DNA of 64,000 nucleotides from Planotetraspora sp. A-T 1434 (GTDB lineage Bacteria; Actinomycetota; Actinomycetes; Streptosporangiales; Streptosporangiaceae): positions 1 to 64,000 of the forward strand of contig NZ_JAOEGB010000029.1 of NCBI RefSeq assembly GCF_025420585.1. Reading direction: 5' to 3'. The notes under the pieces were generated by a model, which worked only from the letters and a program-made list of their open reading frames with translations, made no database searches and was not told the DNA's origin. Position numbers and translations under genes: made by a program. Within the stretch, counting starts at the first letter, position 1. Each line of letters starts with the position of its first letter. Positions 52,361 to 61,318 of the stretch are shown piece after piece.

Positions 52361-54570
52361 CACGCACCGCCCGTCCCGGGGGCCGTCTTCATGGGCAGGA
52401 GGATGGTGGCGTCGGTCTCGCGCCATCCACTCACGCCGACGCCCCCTGATTGCCACAACGTCTCGGTGCGGTAGCGCAGCGGAGGGATCGGAGCGCCCGT
52501 GAGCAGCGGCTGCACCGGCACGCGCACGGTGGTGACGGCGGTGAGCTCGGTCTCGGTGAGCCGAACCGTGCCGCCGCGCTCCACGACCACGACGAACACC
52601 GCGACCTGATCTCCTGGGGGGCCGGCGAAGAGGGCCGGGACGGCCTCCACCCGCACGTCCCGGGTGAGCTGGGGCTGGGCGGTCCGGTCGAACACGAGCG
52701 CCCAGATGGCCTGGCGGTCGGGCTCGGCCACGGCGTCGCTCTGGTCGAGCGCGATCGTGTCGGCGCCGCCGTCCGGCAGGGGCGATTCGGGCACCAGCCG
52801 GACGTCCACGCCCTCGCCCGCCGGCAGGACCGCGTCGCCGGGGAGTCCCTCGATGCGGAGCGGGACGCGCCGGTCCCCGCAGAGCGCCACGGCCACGAGC
52901 CGCCCCGGGCGCACCGGGCTCTCGATCTCGTTCACCAGGCGGGCGGTGATCCGCGTGGCGGAGCTCTCGGTCGGGGTGAGGGCGAGCACGTCGCCCGCCG
53001 TGCGGTCCAGGCGCAGCTCGAGCGGCACGTCGTCGGGCGTGCCGCCGCCCGCCCCCACCCGCACCTCTCCCCGGAGCAGACTGAGCGAGGCCCCGAAGAG
53101 CGCGTCGTAGACGAGGCGGAAGTCCTCAAGCCCCAGCGTCTCGGCGTGGGTGACGCCGAGCTCTAAATCGATGTCAGCCGCGGGCCGTTCGGTCAGGGCG
53201 GACGACGGGGCGCCCCCCTCGGGCAGCGCGAGCCGGAGGACGGGCTGGGCGTCCGGCAGGATCTCCAGGCGCACCGGCCCGGAAGCGCCTTTCGCTCTGG
53301 CCTCCTGCTCCAGGATCGGCCTGGCCGCCTCCAGCCGCTCCCGCTGGAGGACCGGCTGGGCGGAGAACTCCATGGTGACGCGCACCGCGTCTTCGGACGC
53401 CGCGCCCGTGGCCCGCACCCGGAGAGCCGGTGGACGGCCCGCGCTCGCGAGCCGCGCGAGGAGGAAGCGGTCGGGCAGGTAGTAGTACCGCTCGGGACGC
53501 GCCGGGTCCTGCCAGTAGGAGTGGCTGCGCCCGCCGAAGGGCACCCGGACGCGGCCCATCGGACGCACGCCGCCCACGTCTCCCCCGAGCCGCTCCCGCT
53601 GGGCCTCGGAGAGGACCAGCGGGAGCGGTGGAGCGGTCCATTCCAGGAGTAGCCGTTCCTGGCGGTAGCCGGGCAGGCCGTCCTCCAGTGTCTCCCCCGT
53701 CGGCACGCCCACCGTCACCCCGCGGCCGACCACGAGGGACACGGCCGCCTCCAGCGAGGCGAGCGCGGCGAGGACCTGCTGGCGCAGCCCCGGAGTGGTC
53801 AGCGGCATCTCGGCGGTCACGACCGTCTGCGTGGCGTCGAGGCGCACGCTGGGGAAGGGCAGCTCCAGCACGAGGGATTCGCCGCTGATCACCGGAACGC
53901 GGTATTTCATGGAGACGCTGATGACGTGCGGCAGCTCGGCGACACCGGGCCCCGCGGCGGGGGACGGCGTCTCGACGAAGGTCAGCATGAGAGTGGCCGT
54001 CCCGTCGCGGTCGGCGATGACGACGCGCGGCTCGTCGGTCACGCCGATCTTGTCGAAGGCGAGCGAGTAGCGCGGCAGCGCGTACTTGACGCTCCCGTCC
54101 GGGCTCTCGAAGAGATCACCGTCGGTGGGCACGGCGCGTGGCGCGATGGGGATCGTCAGGTCTCTCCGGTGCGCCGACGTCGGGACCGGCGGCCGGACCA
54201 CCGCCGGCGGCCACTGGAGGTCCGGGTCGACCCAGAAGATCCCCTCGTTGAGCAGAGGGTCCTTCCAGAGGATCGGCGGGTCGTCGAGCCGGGGGAACTC
54301 CGGCGGGTCGGTGGCGAGGCCGTCATGGCCGGGCAGCCGTGCCCCGAGATCTTGACCGAGCGACCCTTCCCGCAGCCCCGTGCCGAGCGACCCCTCCCCC
54401 AGGCCCGTCCCCAGCCTGCCAAGCCTGCCCAGCCGCCGGCCTCCCGGCACCCGGAACAGGTCTCCGATCTCGACGTCGCGGGTGAGCGCCTCCGGGACCG
54501 CGTCGAAGAGGCCCAGATCGCTGTCACCCGGATTGAATACGAAGGACGTCGCCCCGTTGTCGGTCGTCAC
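52360..54570 (-). CDS. giant island protein E (736 aa), first gene of the operon
   Basis: The GTG at 54570 is preferred because GGGAG lies 7 nt upstream; a GTG two codons earlier leaves too little room. Residues ~40-80 contain a Gly/Leu/Arg repeat (LGRLGRLGTGLGEGSLGTGL). Later segments include VKYALPRYSLAFDKIGV, the YYYLPDRFLLARL motif near 370 that recalls the YYLP motif of B, and VRVTMEFSAQPVLQRERLEA. The fold seems beta-rich with Ala/Leu helices. No catalytic or export motif is seen. The palindrome at 54635 lies 65 bp upstream. Function unknown. Confidence 0.7.
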   Translation of the reverse strand: MTTDNGATSFVFNPGDSDLGLFDAVPEALTRDVEIGDLFRVPGGRRLGRLGRLGTGLGEGSLGTGLREGSLGQDLGARLPGHDGLATDPPEFPRLDDPPILWKDPLLNEGIFWVDPDLQWPPAVVRPPVPTSAHRRDLTIPIAPRAVPTDGDLFESPDGSVKYALPRYSLAFDKIGVTDEPRVVIADRDGTATLMLTFVETPSPAAGPGVAELPHVISVSMKYRVPVISGESLVLELPFPSVRLDATQTVVTAEMPLTTPGLRQQVLAALASLEAAVSLVVGRGVTVGVPTGETLEDGLPGYRQERLLLEWTAPPLPLVLSEAQRERLGGDVGGVRPMGRVRVPFGGRSHSYWQDPARPERYYYLPDRFLLARLASAGRPPALRVRATGAASEDAVRVTMEFSAQPVLQRERLEAARPILEQEARAKGASGPVRLEILPDAQPVLRLALPEGGAPSSALTERPAADIDLELGVTHAETLGLEDFRLVYDALFGASLSLLRGEVRVGAGGGTPDDVPLELRLDRTAGDVLALTPTESSATRITARLVNEIESPVRPGRLVAVALCGDRRVPLRIEGLPGDAVLPAGEGVDVRLVPESPLPDGGADTIALDQSDAVAEPDRQAIWALVFDRTAQPQLTRDVRVEAVPALFAGPPGDQVAVFVVVVERGGTVRLTETELTAVTTVRVPVQPLLTGAPIPPLRYRTETLWQSGGVGVSGWRETDATILLPMKTAPGTGGA
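54345..54415 (-). repeat. 27-bp repeat in the N-terminal region of protein E
   Basis: CCGAGCGACCCTTCCC at 54356 recurs as CCGAGCGACCCCTCCC at 54383, a 27-bp period that encodes REGSLGQDL and GEGSLGTGL. Copy number can vary without a frameshift. Confidence 0.7.
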
Positions 54571-54634
54571 AGCCACGCTCCCGCCGTTCGCTTGTCTCGT
54601 GACGAGAGTGCGGGGCCACGCGGGAGCGCCGCAT

Positions 54635-54650
54635 GAGTAGGGGCCTACTC
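54635..54650. promoter_or_regulatory. island palindrome, copy 3
   Basis: GAGTAGGGGCCTACTC has 7-bp perfect arms around GG. It lies upstream of the giant-protein operon and overlaps the stop codon of the decayed kinase gene. It has the same length and arms as the copies at 32896 and 41378. Confidence 0.85.
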
Positions 54651-55052
54651 CATTGGGGCCGCGCCCAATGGGACCGCGCCCAATGGGACCGCGCCCAATG
54701 GGACGGTGGCCACCAGCGAGGTGCCGGCTCCGGCGGGACTGGTGACCTCCATCCTGCCGCCGATCGCCTGGACGCGGTCCCTGAGCTCACGAGGCCCGAC
54801 CCGTTGCCGGGGGTCGGCTCCTCCTATCCCGTCGTCGCGTACGGAGATCCGGACGGCGGAGTCGCCCACGCTGAGCTCGACGCGGGCGACCTCGGCCTCA
54901 TGGCGCCGCTGGTCGGCGTCGAGCGCCAGTGAGCGCATCAGCGAGGCGCCCGCGCTGGTGAAGAGCGCGACGACCAGAAAGATGGGGAGCGCCGACGATG
55001 ATCCCCACCGTCGGGACGGGCGCGTGGCCGTAACAGGAGCGACAGCAGCCAC
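54645..55052 (-). pseudogene. remnant of a NarL-family sensor histidine kinase
   Basis: A 135-codon frame. It has one hydrophobic segment (ALPIFLVVALFTSAGASLMR) and then jumps directly to the second half of a HATPase domain (AVRISVRDDGIGGADP, RELRDRVQAIGGRMEVTSPA). The HisKA_3 domain with its phospho-His and the ATP N box are missing, so an internal deletion seems to have removed them. The C-terminus is extended by a VPLGA repeat from a 15-bp tandem repeat and stops inside the palindrome. It cannot act as a kinase. A small regulatory ATPase-like protein is a less likely alternative. Confidence 0.6.
54659..54703. repeat. 15-bp tandem repeat beside palindrome copy 3
   Basis: Three perfect copies of CCGCGCCCAATGGGA start 8 bp after the palindrome. 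They encode the repeated VPLGA at the end of the kinase remnant. Their place upstream of the giant-protein operon promoter region makes them a possible source of expression variation. Confidence 0.9.
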
Positions 55053-55176
55053 TGGCGCATGATTACTTCACATACTCCCGCGTCGACGGGATCGCTCGGA
55101 TAATGGATAGCCGGATACGGTTAGGACACCGCTTGGCGAGGACGAGTCTCCAGGACACGGCGGCGCTCGGCAGCGG

Positions 55177-55746
55177 TCAGGCGTCGCGGCGCCGCCGGTC
55201 CAGCGCGTCGCCGTCGGCGACCGCGCCGTCGATCACCTCGCCGTGCACCACCGAGCCGCGCCGCCCGCCACCGAAACCGTCCCCGCCACCGAAACCGTCC
55301 CCGCCACCGAAGCCGTCGCCTCGGTAGAAGTCGTCGCCTCCGTCGAACAGAGCCCCGTACGGCGACCGGGCGGCCATCACCCGGACCCGGCGGCCGAAGA
55401 ACCACGACAACCAGCGCCGCGCGACCGGCCGGGTGAACGGCAGGATGAAAAAGAACCCCAGGACGTCGGTGAGGAAGCCCGGGGTCAGCAGCAGCGCGCC
55501 GCCGGCCACGATCATCGCCCCGTCGGCGAGCTCGCGGTCGGGCATACGGCCGGACCGGATGGCGCCCTGCAGCGCCGCCCACGCCCGTCTGCCCTCTCGG
55601 CGCACCAGCCAGGCCCCGAGGAGGCTGTCGGCGATCAGCAGGGCGACGGTCTGCCAGCCTCCGATGACGGAGCCGATCCGGATCAGCAGCCAGATCTCCA
55701 GGACCGGCACGACGAGGAACGCCAGGAACAACCCGACACGCAGCAT
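55177..55746 (-). CDS. fxsA: FxsA family membrane protein
   Basis: A 189-residue protein. The ATG at 55746 is chosen because GAGG lies six bases upstream; a GTG four codons earlier lacks a site. The FxsA core (MLRVGLFLAFLVVPVLEIWL, then GGALLLTPGFLTDVLGFFFI) has three to four membrane helices. The C-terminal tail has three GDGFGG repeats and ends Arg-rich. E. coli FxsA eases exclusion of phage T7 by F plasmids; the native role is unknown. The Gly-rich tail is an addition relative to the core. Confidence 0.88.
   Translation of the reverse strand: MLRVGLFLAFLVVPVLEIWLLIRIGSVIGGWQTVALLIADSLLGAWLVRREGRRAWAALQGAIRSGRMPDRELADGAMIVAGGALLLTPGFLTDVLGFFFILPFTRPVARRWLSWFFGRRVRVMAARSPYGALFDGGDDFYRGDGFGGGDGFGGGDGFGGGRRGSVVHGEVIDGAVADGDALDRRRRDA
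55265..55318 (-). repeat. 18-bp tandem repeat in the fxsA tail
   Basis: Three copies of CCGCCACCGAAACCGTCC, the last with two changes, encode the Gly-Asp-Gly-Phe-Gly-Gly units of the FxsA C-terminus. Confidence 0.9.
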
Positions 55747-55903
55747 TTCTTGCCTCACTCCCGCGGCAGTCGTACGGGGTCGCGATCCCCGTCGGCCCCG
55801 CGCGCGGCTCAGGCGACACCTCGCCGCGGCAAGATCTGAGGGACACTCCCTAATCGGACAACGCTCCGGGAGCCCTGGGCGTTCCTCGTGGGGCCCCGAG
55901 CGG

Positions 55904-56647
55904 CTATCCCCTCCGGCGGAGCCGGTCCGGCAGGCCGGTGATGCCCCAGGCGGCGACCCGCCAGTACGCCTCGAGGATGACGTCGAAGCTCATCTTGCTC
56001 GCGCCGATGGTGCGCTCGACGAACGTGATGGGCACCTCGGTGACCCGCAGGCCGTGCCGCACCGTCCGGAGGGTGAGGTCCACCTGGAAGCAGTACCCCT
56101 GGGATTCGACGGCGTCCAAGCCGATCTTCTCCAGCGTGGCCGCGCGATAGGCGCGGAACCCGGCGGTCGCGTCGCGCACGGGGATGCCGAGCATCACACG
56201 CACGTAGGTGTTGGCGCCCCGGGACAGCAACTCCCGGTGGGCGGGCCAGTTGACGACCTTGCCGCCCGGCACCCAGCGGGAGCCGATCGCCAGGTCGGCG
56301 CCGTCGGCCACCGCGTCGAGCAGCTTGTGCAGCTCCTCGGGCTGGTGCGAGCCGTCGGCGTCCATCTCGACGATGACGTCGTAGCCCTCGCGAAGGCCCC
56401 ACTGGAACCCGGCGATGTAGGCGGCCCCCAGGCCCTGCTTCCGGGACCGGTGGAGCACGTGGACGTGGTCGTCCCCCTCCGCCAGCTCGTCGGCTATCCG
56501 GCCGGTCCCGTCGGGACTGTTGTCGTCCGCGACGAGGAGGTGGACGTCCGGCAGCGCCTCGCGCAGCCGCCGGGTGATCAATGGCAGGTTCTCGCGCTCG
56601 TTGTACGTGGGAACGATAACGAGCACCCGTCCGGGAGTCCGCTCCAT
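55904..56647 (-). CDS. polyprenol-phosphate mannosyltransferase (Dpm1/Ppm1-type GT2)
   Basis: A 247-residue GT-A transferase. The ATG at 56647 has GGAGG eight bases upstream and overlaps the lnt stop by one base. Motifs: [24 protein letters not shown], the metal-binding VEMDADGSH and the Dpm-type GSRWVPGG. It transfers mannose from GDP-mannose to polyprenyl phosphate at the membrane, making the donor for lipoglycan and protein O-mannosylation. The lnt-dpm1 pairing matches mycobacterial Ppm1, where both activities are fused or adjacent. No membrane segment is present, so the partner Lnt may anchor it. Confidence 0.92.
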   Translation of the reverse strand: MERTPGRVLVIVPTYNERENLPLITRRLREALPDVHLLVADDNSPDGTGRIADELAEGDDHVHVLHRSRKQGLGAAYIAGFQWGLREGYDVIVEMDADGSHQPEELHKLLDAVADGADLAIGSRWVPGGKVVNWPAHRELLSRGANTYVRVMLGIPVRDATAGFRAYRAATLEKIGLDAVESQGYCFQVDLTLRTVRHGLRVTEVPITFVERTIGASKMSFDVILEAYWRVAAWGITGLPDRLRRRG

Positions 56648-58218
56648 CAGCTCTTCCTCCGTGCCCATGAGATCGCCGCCACCGTCGCTCCGGCACCCAT
56701 CAGTATCAAAGTCCACTCGGGTAGCGCACCTACCTGGCCGGCCAGCGTGTTCCGCGTCCTGATCGGCACGGTCACCACGTTCATCCCGGGGACGAGCTCA
56801 CCGGTCCGCCAGGCCACTTCCCCATCTGGGGTGACATAGGCCGAGATGCCGGTCGTGGCGGCCGTCACGACGGCGCGGTTGTGCTCGACGGCGCGCAGCT
56901 GCGACATGGCGAGCTGCTGCGGCGGGAGGTTGGTCAGCGCGTACGTCGCGTTGTTGGTCTGGACGACCAGCGGCGTGCCGCCCGCGTTCACGGTGTCGCG
57001 GACGATGCCGTCGAAGGCCACCTCGTAGCACTCGACGGTCCCGACGGTGACCGGGCCCATCCGCAGCGCACCGGGGACGTTCCCGGGGACCGACTGCCGG
57101 CCCACGAGGTTCGCCCGGGACGACAGCGCGAGCACCAGTTCCTTGAACGGGGTGTACTCCCCGAACGGCACGAGCTGCCTCTTGTCGTAGTAGGCGCCGG
57201 GACCGGTGACCGGATCCCACACCAGCCCGCGGGTCGCCCGGTGGTCGTCTCCGATGGCGGCCACGGCGCCGACGAGGACCGGCACGCCGACGTCCTTAGC
57301 CGCGGAGCCGATCGTCTCCCGGGCGAACTCGCTGCGGTAGGGGTCGATGTCGGTCGAGTTCTCCGGCCAGACCACGATGTCCGGCCTGGGGAGCTTTCCG
57401 GCCCGTACGGCCTCGGCCATCCGGTGGGTCTCGTCCGCGTGGTTGCGCAGGACGACGGCCGGCTCGTCGCCGAGGAAGTCCATCCCCCGGCCGGGGACGT
57501 TGCCCTGGATGATGCCGATCCGCACCGTCCTGCCCTCGTCACCCGGCCGGGGCACGACGAGGCCCAGCACGGGCAGGGCCGCCGCACCGGCCAGCGCGGC
57601 GGCGACCGCCACAGCGACGGGGCGGGTCCACCGGAACGCGGGCCGGAGCCGCACGGCGACGAACGCCAGCAGCGTGCCGGACAGCACCACGGCGAAGGTC
57701 ACCAGGGGCGCGCCGCCCAGCGCGGCGTACTCGGTGTAGGGCGACCGGCCCTGGCTGAAGGCGACCCGCGCCCAGGGGAAGCCGCCGACGGGGAACACGC
57801 CTCGGGCCCATTCCTGGGCCACCCACAGGCAGGCCACCCAGAGGGGCCAGAGGCCCAGCCGCATGACCAGGACGGCCGCGACCGCGAGGACCGCCCAGAA
57901 GAGGCTCTCGACGCCGGACAGGGCCAGCCAGGCGTCGTCGCCGATCGGCCGCACCCACGACAGCGCCGGAAGGAGGAACGCGGCGCCTCCGGCGTAGCCG
58001 AGCCACGCCGCCCGGCGCGGGCGGGTGCCGTACAGGGCCAGGGTGAGCAGGGCGACGCCCACGGGCGCGCAGAACCACAGGCCGGCCGGTGGAAAGGCGA
58101 GGAAGAGCAGGAGGCCGCCCGCTACGGACCCGGCGAGGCGGACCGGGGCGCGCGGCAGCAGCGACGCGCGGGCCGCCGGGGCGGGCGACGCCGTCTCGTC
58201 TGCGACTTCCAGTGCCAC
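56647..58218 (-). CDS. lnt: apolipoprotein N-acyltransferase
   Basis: A 523-residue membrane enzyme with about seven to eight N-terminal helices (residues ~25-225), a nitrilase-fold domain outside the membrane, and a final helix near 500. Catalytic Glu286 (VVWPENSTD), Lys346 ([12 protein letters not shown]) and Cys397 (VECYEVAFD) are present. It adds the third acyl chain to the N-terminal Cys of lipoproteins, several of which are encoded in this window. It is cotranscribed with the Dpm1-type gene. Confidence 0.92.
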   Translation of the reverse strand: MALEVADETASPAPAARASLLPRAPVRLAGSVAGGLLLFLAFPPAGLWFCAPVGVALLTLALYGTRPRRAAWLGYAGGAAFLLPALSWVRPIGDDAWLALSGVESLFWAVLAVAAVLVMRLGLWPLWVACLWVAQEWARGVFPVGGFPWARVAFSQGRSPYTEYAALGGAPLVTFAVVLSGTLLAFVAVRLRPAFRWTRPVAVAVAAALAGAAALPVLGLVVPRPGDEGRTVRIGIIQGNVPGRGMDFLGDEPAVVLRNHADETHRMAEAVRAGKLPRPDIVVWPENSTDIDPYRSEFARETIGSAAKDVGVPVLVGAVAAIGDDHRATRGLVWDPVTGPGAYYDKRQLVPFGEYTPFKELVLALSSRANLVGRQSVPGNVPGALRMGPVTVGTVECYEVAFDGIVRDTVNAGGTPLVVQTNNATYALTNLPPQQLAMSQLRAVEHNRAVVTAATTGISAYVTPDGEVAWRTGELVPGMNVVTVPIRTRNTLAGQVGALPEWTLILMGAGATVAAISWARRKS

Positions 58219-58297
58219 GGGGCGGTCTCTCCTCGCCTGTGAGTGTGGCCTCTCGGCGCCGGTATGCGCGGCGGCACGCCCTCGGACCGGCCGAGCG

Positions 58298-58344
58298 GGT
58301 CAGCCGAGCGGTCAGCCGAATGAGCCGGCCGATTGGTCAGCCGA
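58298..58344. repeat. GGTCAGCCGA direct repeats
   Basis: GGTCAGCCGA occurs at 58298, 58310 and 58335, with a decayed copy just after, roughly 80 bp or more upstream of the lnt start. Confidence 0.7.
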
Positions 58345-58440
58345 TTGGGTCAGCTTCGCAGATGGCGCCGACGCTCGCCAAACCGGGCCACCGTACGGCC
58401 TGCGGGGCGCGGAGACCGGCTCACGGCACGCGGCGCGCGG

Positions 58441-58480
58441 TCACGGGCAGTGGGGCGCGGTCACGGGCAGTGGGGCGCGG
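58441..58480. repeat. perfect 20-bp tandem duplication
   Basis: TCACGGGCAGTGGGGCGCGG is repeated exactly, at 58441-58460 and 58461-58480, in the intergenic region upstream of lnt. Confidence 0.9.
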
Positions 58481-58579
58481 CGACCCTCTCACGGCGCGCT
58501 TGATCACGAAGGGCGTATGCCGCCCTCATGGTGCCGCCGCGGGAATGTGTGCATGATCACGCGGAGTTGGGGCGGCGAC

Positions 58580-58613
58580 GATCCTTGAGCCCCTCGCGGA
58601 GGACCCAAGGATC
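58580..58613. other. intergenic hairpin
   Basis: GATCCTTG (58580-58587) and CAAGGATC (58606-58613) pair exactly around an 18-nt loop. It is not next to a gene end, so it may be part of an RNA leader or a protein-binding site. Confidence 0.45.
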
Positions 58614-59068
58614 ACCTGCGTGTCTCCCCACGCTCGTTTCCCACGCAGGGTCTCCACGCACGGGGGCGGAAGGGGGCCCGGACGGCCCTTCGGACCGGTT
58701 CCGTCCCGTCGGCGGCGGGCGCGGAGCTCCGTTGTCTACTGGGTGTCCGGACCCCTCCCCGGGTCCAACCCCCCGGCCGGCTGGGGTGCCCCGACTCGAC
58801 GGAACGCCGGCCTGCGCCTGGCTGTGCAGACGGAGTCACGCTCCGTCACGGACGCAGAATCCGGCGATGTCTTAGACGGCCAACCGGTCAGTCCCGTGCT
58901 GGACTGCGCAGCAAACTACCGACCTCAGCGCAGATGTCAACCGTGTCCCGATCAGCGGAAATACCAAGTTTTCGCAGCTAGGACAGGCTTCGTGACCGGC
59001 GTCGATGTGGGACCTGCAAGTGATATCCCTCATAGTCGGAAATCTCACGCTATTTAGGCACCAGTTAG

Positions 59069-61318
59069 CTATGCCGGAGACCGTTGATCAAGGGCTGTCA
59101 AAACGGGTGGCAGTCCACCGGTGTGCATCACGCCAAGGCGGCGCGTGGCCCGGGTCAGCGCCACATAAAGGTCGCTTGGCCCGCGCGGCGACTCCCGCAG
59201 GATCCGGTCCGGCTCGACCACGATGACGGAGTCGAACTCCAGCCCCTTGGCGTCGGCCACCGACAGCACCGACACGGGAGCGTCGAGAGTCGCCGGGCCC
59301 GGACCGGCGACCGCGCCGGGCACCCGGGCCGCGATCGCCGCCCCCAGCTCGCCCTCCTCGGACGCCGGGACGATCACGACCAGACGCCCGCCCTCGACGA
59401 TCTCCCCCTGGACGACCGGCGGGAGCTCGGCGGCCAGGTCCGCGACCTGGAGCGCCCACGGCCGCTCGCCGGTCTCGCGCACCGACTCGGGCGCGCGCAG
59501 GCCGGGGCCGACCAGCTCGAGCACGCGGGCGGCGACCGCCATCAGCTCCGCGGGCGTGCGGTAGTTGACGGTCAGGCCGGCCTCCCGCCAGCGGTCCTGG
59601 ACGTAGGGGCCGAGCATCCGGCTCCAGCTCGCGGCGCCCGCCGACGATCCGGTCTGGGCGATGTCGCCCACGATGGTCATCGAACGGCTCGGGCAGCGGC
59701 GCATCACCGTCCGCCAGGCCATCTCCGACAGCTCCTGCGCCTCGTCGACGATCACGTGGCCGAACGCCCAGGTGCGGTCTTTGGCGGCCCGTTCCGCCGT
59801 GGTGAGGTAGACGTCGTCGGCCTGCTGCCGGGCGGCGAAACGCTCGGCGTCCATGACGTCGGCCAGGCCGGTGAGCTGCAGGACCTCACGGGCGTAGGCG
59901 ATCCGCTCCTCGCGCTCCCGCTCGGCCCGGCGCGCCGCCCGCAGCACCCCTTCGTCGATGTCGCCCAGCAGTTCGGCGGCCTCGTCGAGCAGCGGCACGT
60001 CGGCCTCGCTCCACCACTGCTCCCCCGGCCGCGGCGGCTCCCTCAGCAGCAGGTCCCGCTCCTGGGGAGTCAGCCCGGCCTGCGTCATCCGCTCCTTGGA
60101 GGTGAACAGGCCGATCAGGAGCTGCTGCGGCGTCAGGTACGGCCAGAGCTTGTTGAGCGCCGCCCGCACCGGATCCTCGGTCCGCAGGTCCTCGCGCAGG
60201 TCGGCGAAGTCGTCGTCGTCGAGCATGCCCCGGCCGAGGTGCCGTGCCGCCTGCTTGGTCAGGGCGTTCAGCAGGTGCCGGACGAAGACCGCCCGCGCCT
60301 GGTTGTGCGGCTTGCGGGAGCGCAGCGCCCGCGACCTCGCCGCCTCGAACGTCTGCCGGTCGAGCCTGAGTGTGAACTTGTCGAGCCGGATCTCGACCGG
60401 CTTCCCCGGCACCCGCTGCCGGTCCCGTACGGCTCTCGCCACCACCTCGGCCATCGCCGCGGCCCCCTTGACGGCCGCGGCCTCCGGCGTCTCGTGGCGC
60501 GTGCCGTTCACGCCGGGATAGAGCTCGCCGACGGTGGACAGCAGCACGTCCGTCTCGCCCAGCGAGGGGAGGACCTGCTCGATGTAGCGCACGAACGTCG
60601 GGTTGGGCCCGATGATGAGGACGCCCCTCCTCTCCAGGCGCTCCCGGTAGGTGTAGAGGAGGTAGGCCGCGCGGTGCAGGGCGACCACGGTCTTGCCGGT
60701 GCCGGGGCCGCCCTGGACGACCAGCACTCCGTTCAGGTCGCTCCGGATGATCTTGTCCTGCTCGGACTGGATGGTCGCCACGATGTCGCGCATGCGGCCG
60801 GTGCGCTTCTCGTCGAGCGCGGCCAGCAGGGCGGCCTCGCCGTTCAGCGAGGCCCGGTCGGCGTCGGTGAGGCGGTCGAGGTCGAGCAGGTCGTCGTCGA
60901 CGGCCGTGACCGTGCGGCCCCTGGTGTGCAGGTGACGCCGCCGGGTGACCCCCATCGGGGCCGCCGGGGTGGCCCGGTAGAACGGCTGGGCGACCGGCGC
61001 CCGCCAGTCGATGAGCAGCCGGTCCTGGTCGTCGTCGGACAGCCCCAGGCGGCCGATGTAGAGCCTGGTCTCGTCGGCGTGGTCGAGCCGGCCGAAGCAC
61101 AGGCCGTTCTCCACGGCCCAGAGCCGGGCCAGTCGTTGCGCGTACATGCCGGCGAAAGAGTCACGCTCCGAGCGGTTCTGATGGGTGCCGGAGGCCCCCT
61201 GCGCGAGCACGCCGTCCAGCTGCTTGCGGGTGCGCTCCCGCAGCACGTCGAGCCGCTCGTAGAGCGCGGCGACGTACTTCTGTTCCCGGGCCAGCTCGCC
61301 CGCCGATGACTCAGACAT
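59069..61318 (-). CDS. helD: HelD-like UvrD/Rep-family ATPase (RNA polymerase recycling)
   Basis: A 749-residue superfamily 1 protein. The ATG at 61318 gives the usual coiled-coil N-terminal arm (LAREQKYVAALYERLDVLRE). Walker A is VVQGGPGTGKTVVALHRAAY, Walker B HVIVDEAQELSEM, and later motifs include VNYRTPAEL and LYVALTRATRR. HelD proteins bind RNA polymerase, remove stalled enzyme from DNA and in some actinomycetes protect against rifampicin. The length is close to actinobacterial HelD. It is divergent from the ROK regulator. Confidence 0.87.
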   Translation of the reverse strand: MSESSAGELAREQKYVAALYERLDVLRERTRKQLDGVLAQGASGTHQNRSERDSFAGMYAQRLARLWAVENGLCFGRLDHADETRLYIGRLGLSDDDQDRLLIDWRAPVAQPFYRATPAAPMGVTRRRHLHTRGRTVTAVDDDLLDLDRLTDADRASLNGEAALLAALDEKRTGRMRDIVATIQSEQDKIIRSDLNGVLVVQGGPGTGKTVVALHRAAYLLYTYRERLERRGVLIIGPNPTFVRYIEQVLPSLGETDVLLSTVGELYPGVNGTRHETPEAAAVKGAAAMAEVVARAVRDRQRVPGKPVEIRLDKFTLRLDRQTFEAARSRALRSRKPHNQARAVFVRHLLNALTKQAARHLGRGMLDDDDFADLREDLRTEDPVRAALNKLWPYLTPQQLLIGLFTSKERMTQAGLTPQERDLLLREPPRPGEQWWSEADVPLLDEAAELLGDIDEGVLRAARRAEREREERIAYAREVLQLTGLADVMDAERFAARQQADDVYLTTAERAAKDRTWAFGHVIVDEAQELSEMAWRTVMRRCPSRSMTIVGDIAQTGSSAGAASWSRMLGPYVQDRWREAGLTVNYRTPAELMAVAARVLELVGPGLRAPESVRETGERPWALQVADLAAELPPVVQGEIVEGGRLVVIVPASEEGELGAAIAARVPGAVAGPGPATLDAPVSVLSVADAKGLEFDSVIVVEPDRILRESPRGPSDLYVALTRATRRLGVMHTGGLPPVLTALDQRSPA

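Larger units (their letters stand above)
58219..59068. other. 850-bp intergenic region without a convincing gene
   Basis: It lies between lnt (which starts at its left end) and the 3' end of helD. It contains the lnt promoter, two sets of short direct repeats (58298-58344 and 58441-58480) and a hairpin (58580-58613). The right-hand ~200 bp is clearly less GC-rich than its surroundings. Short open frames here have no ribosome sites, no codon-use pattern like real genes and no recognisable motifs. A small RNA is possible, but I see no known RNA family. Confidence 0.6.

Noticed and set aside
41424-54570. The giant-protein operon as a contractile injection system or phage tail cluster
   Set aside because: No sheath, tube, spike, baseplate LysM or AAA ATPase protein is present, and no phage structural motif was seen. 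Size and peptidoglycan binding alone are not enough.
58441-58480. The 20-bp tandem duplication as a CRISPR array
   Set aside because: Only two copies with no spacer between them and no cas genes in the window.
58528-58875. A 115-codon open frame in the gap upstream of lnt
   Set aside because: No ribosome site, a Pro/Ser/Arg-rich translation without structure, and overlap with several equally long frames.
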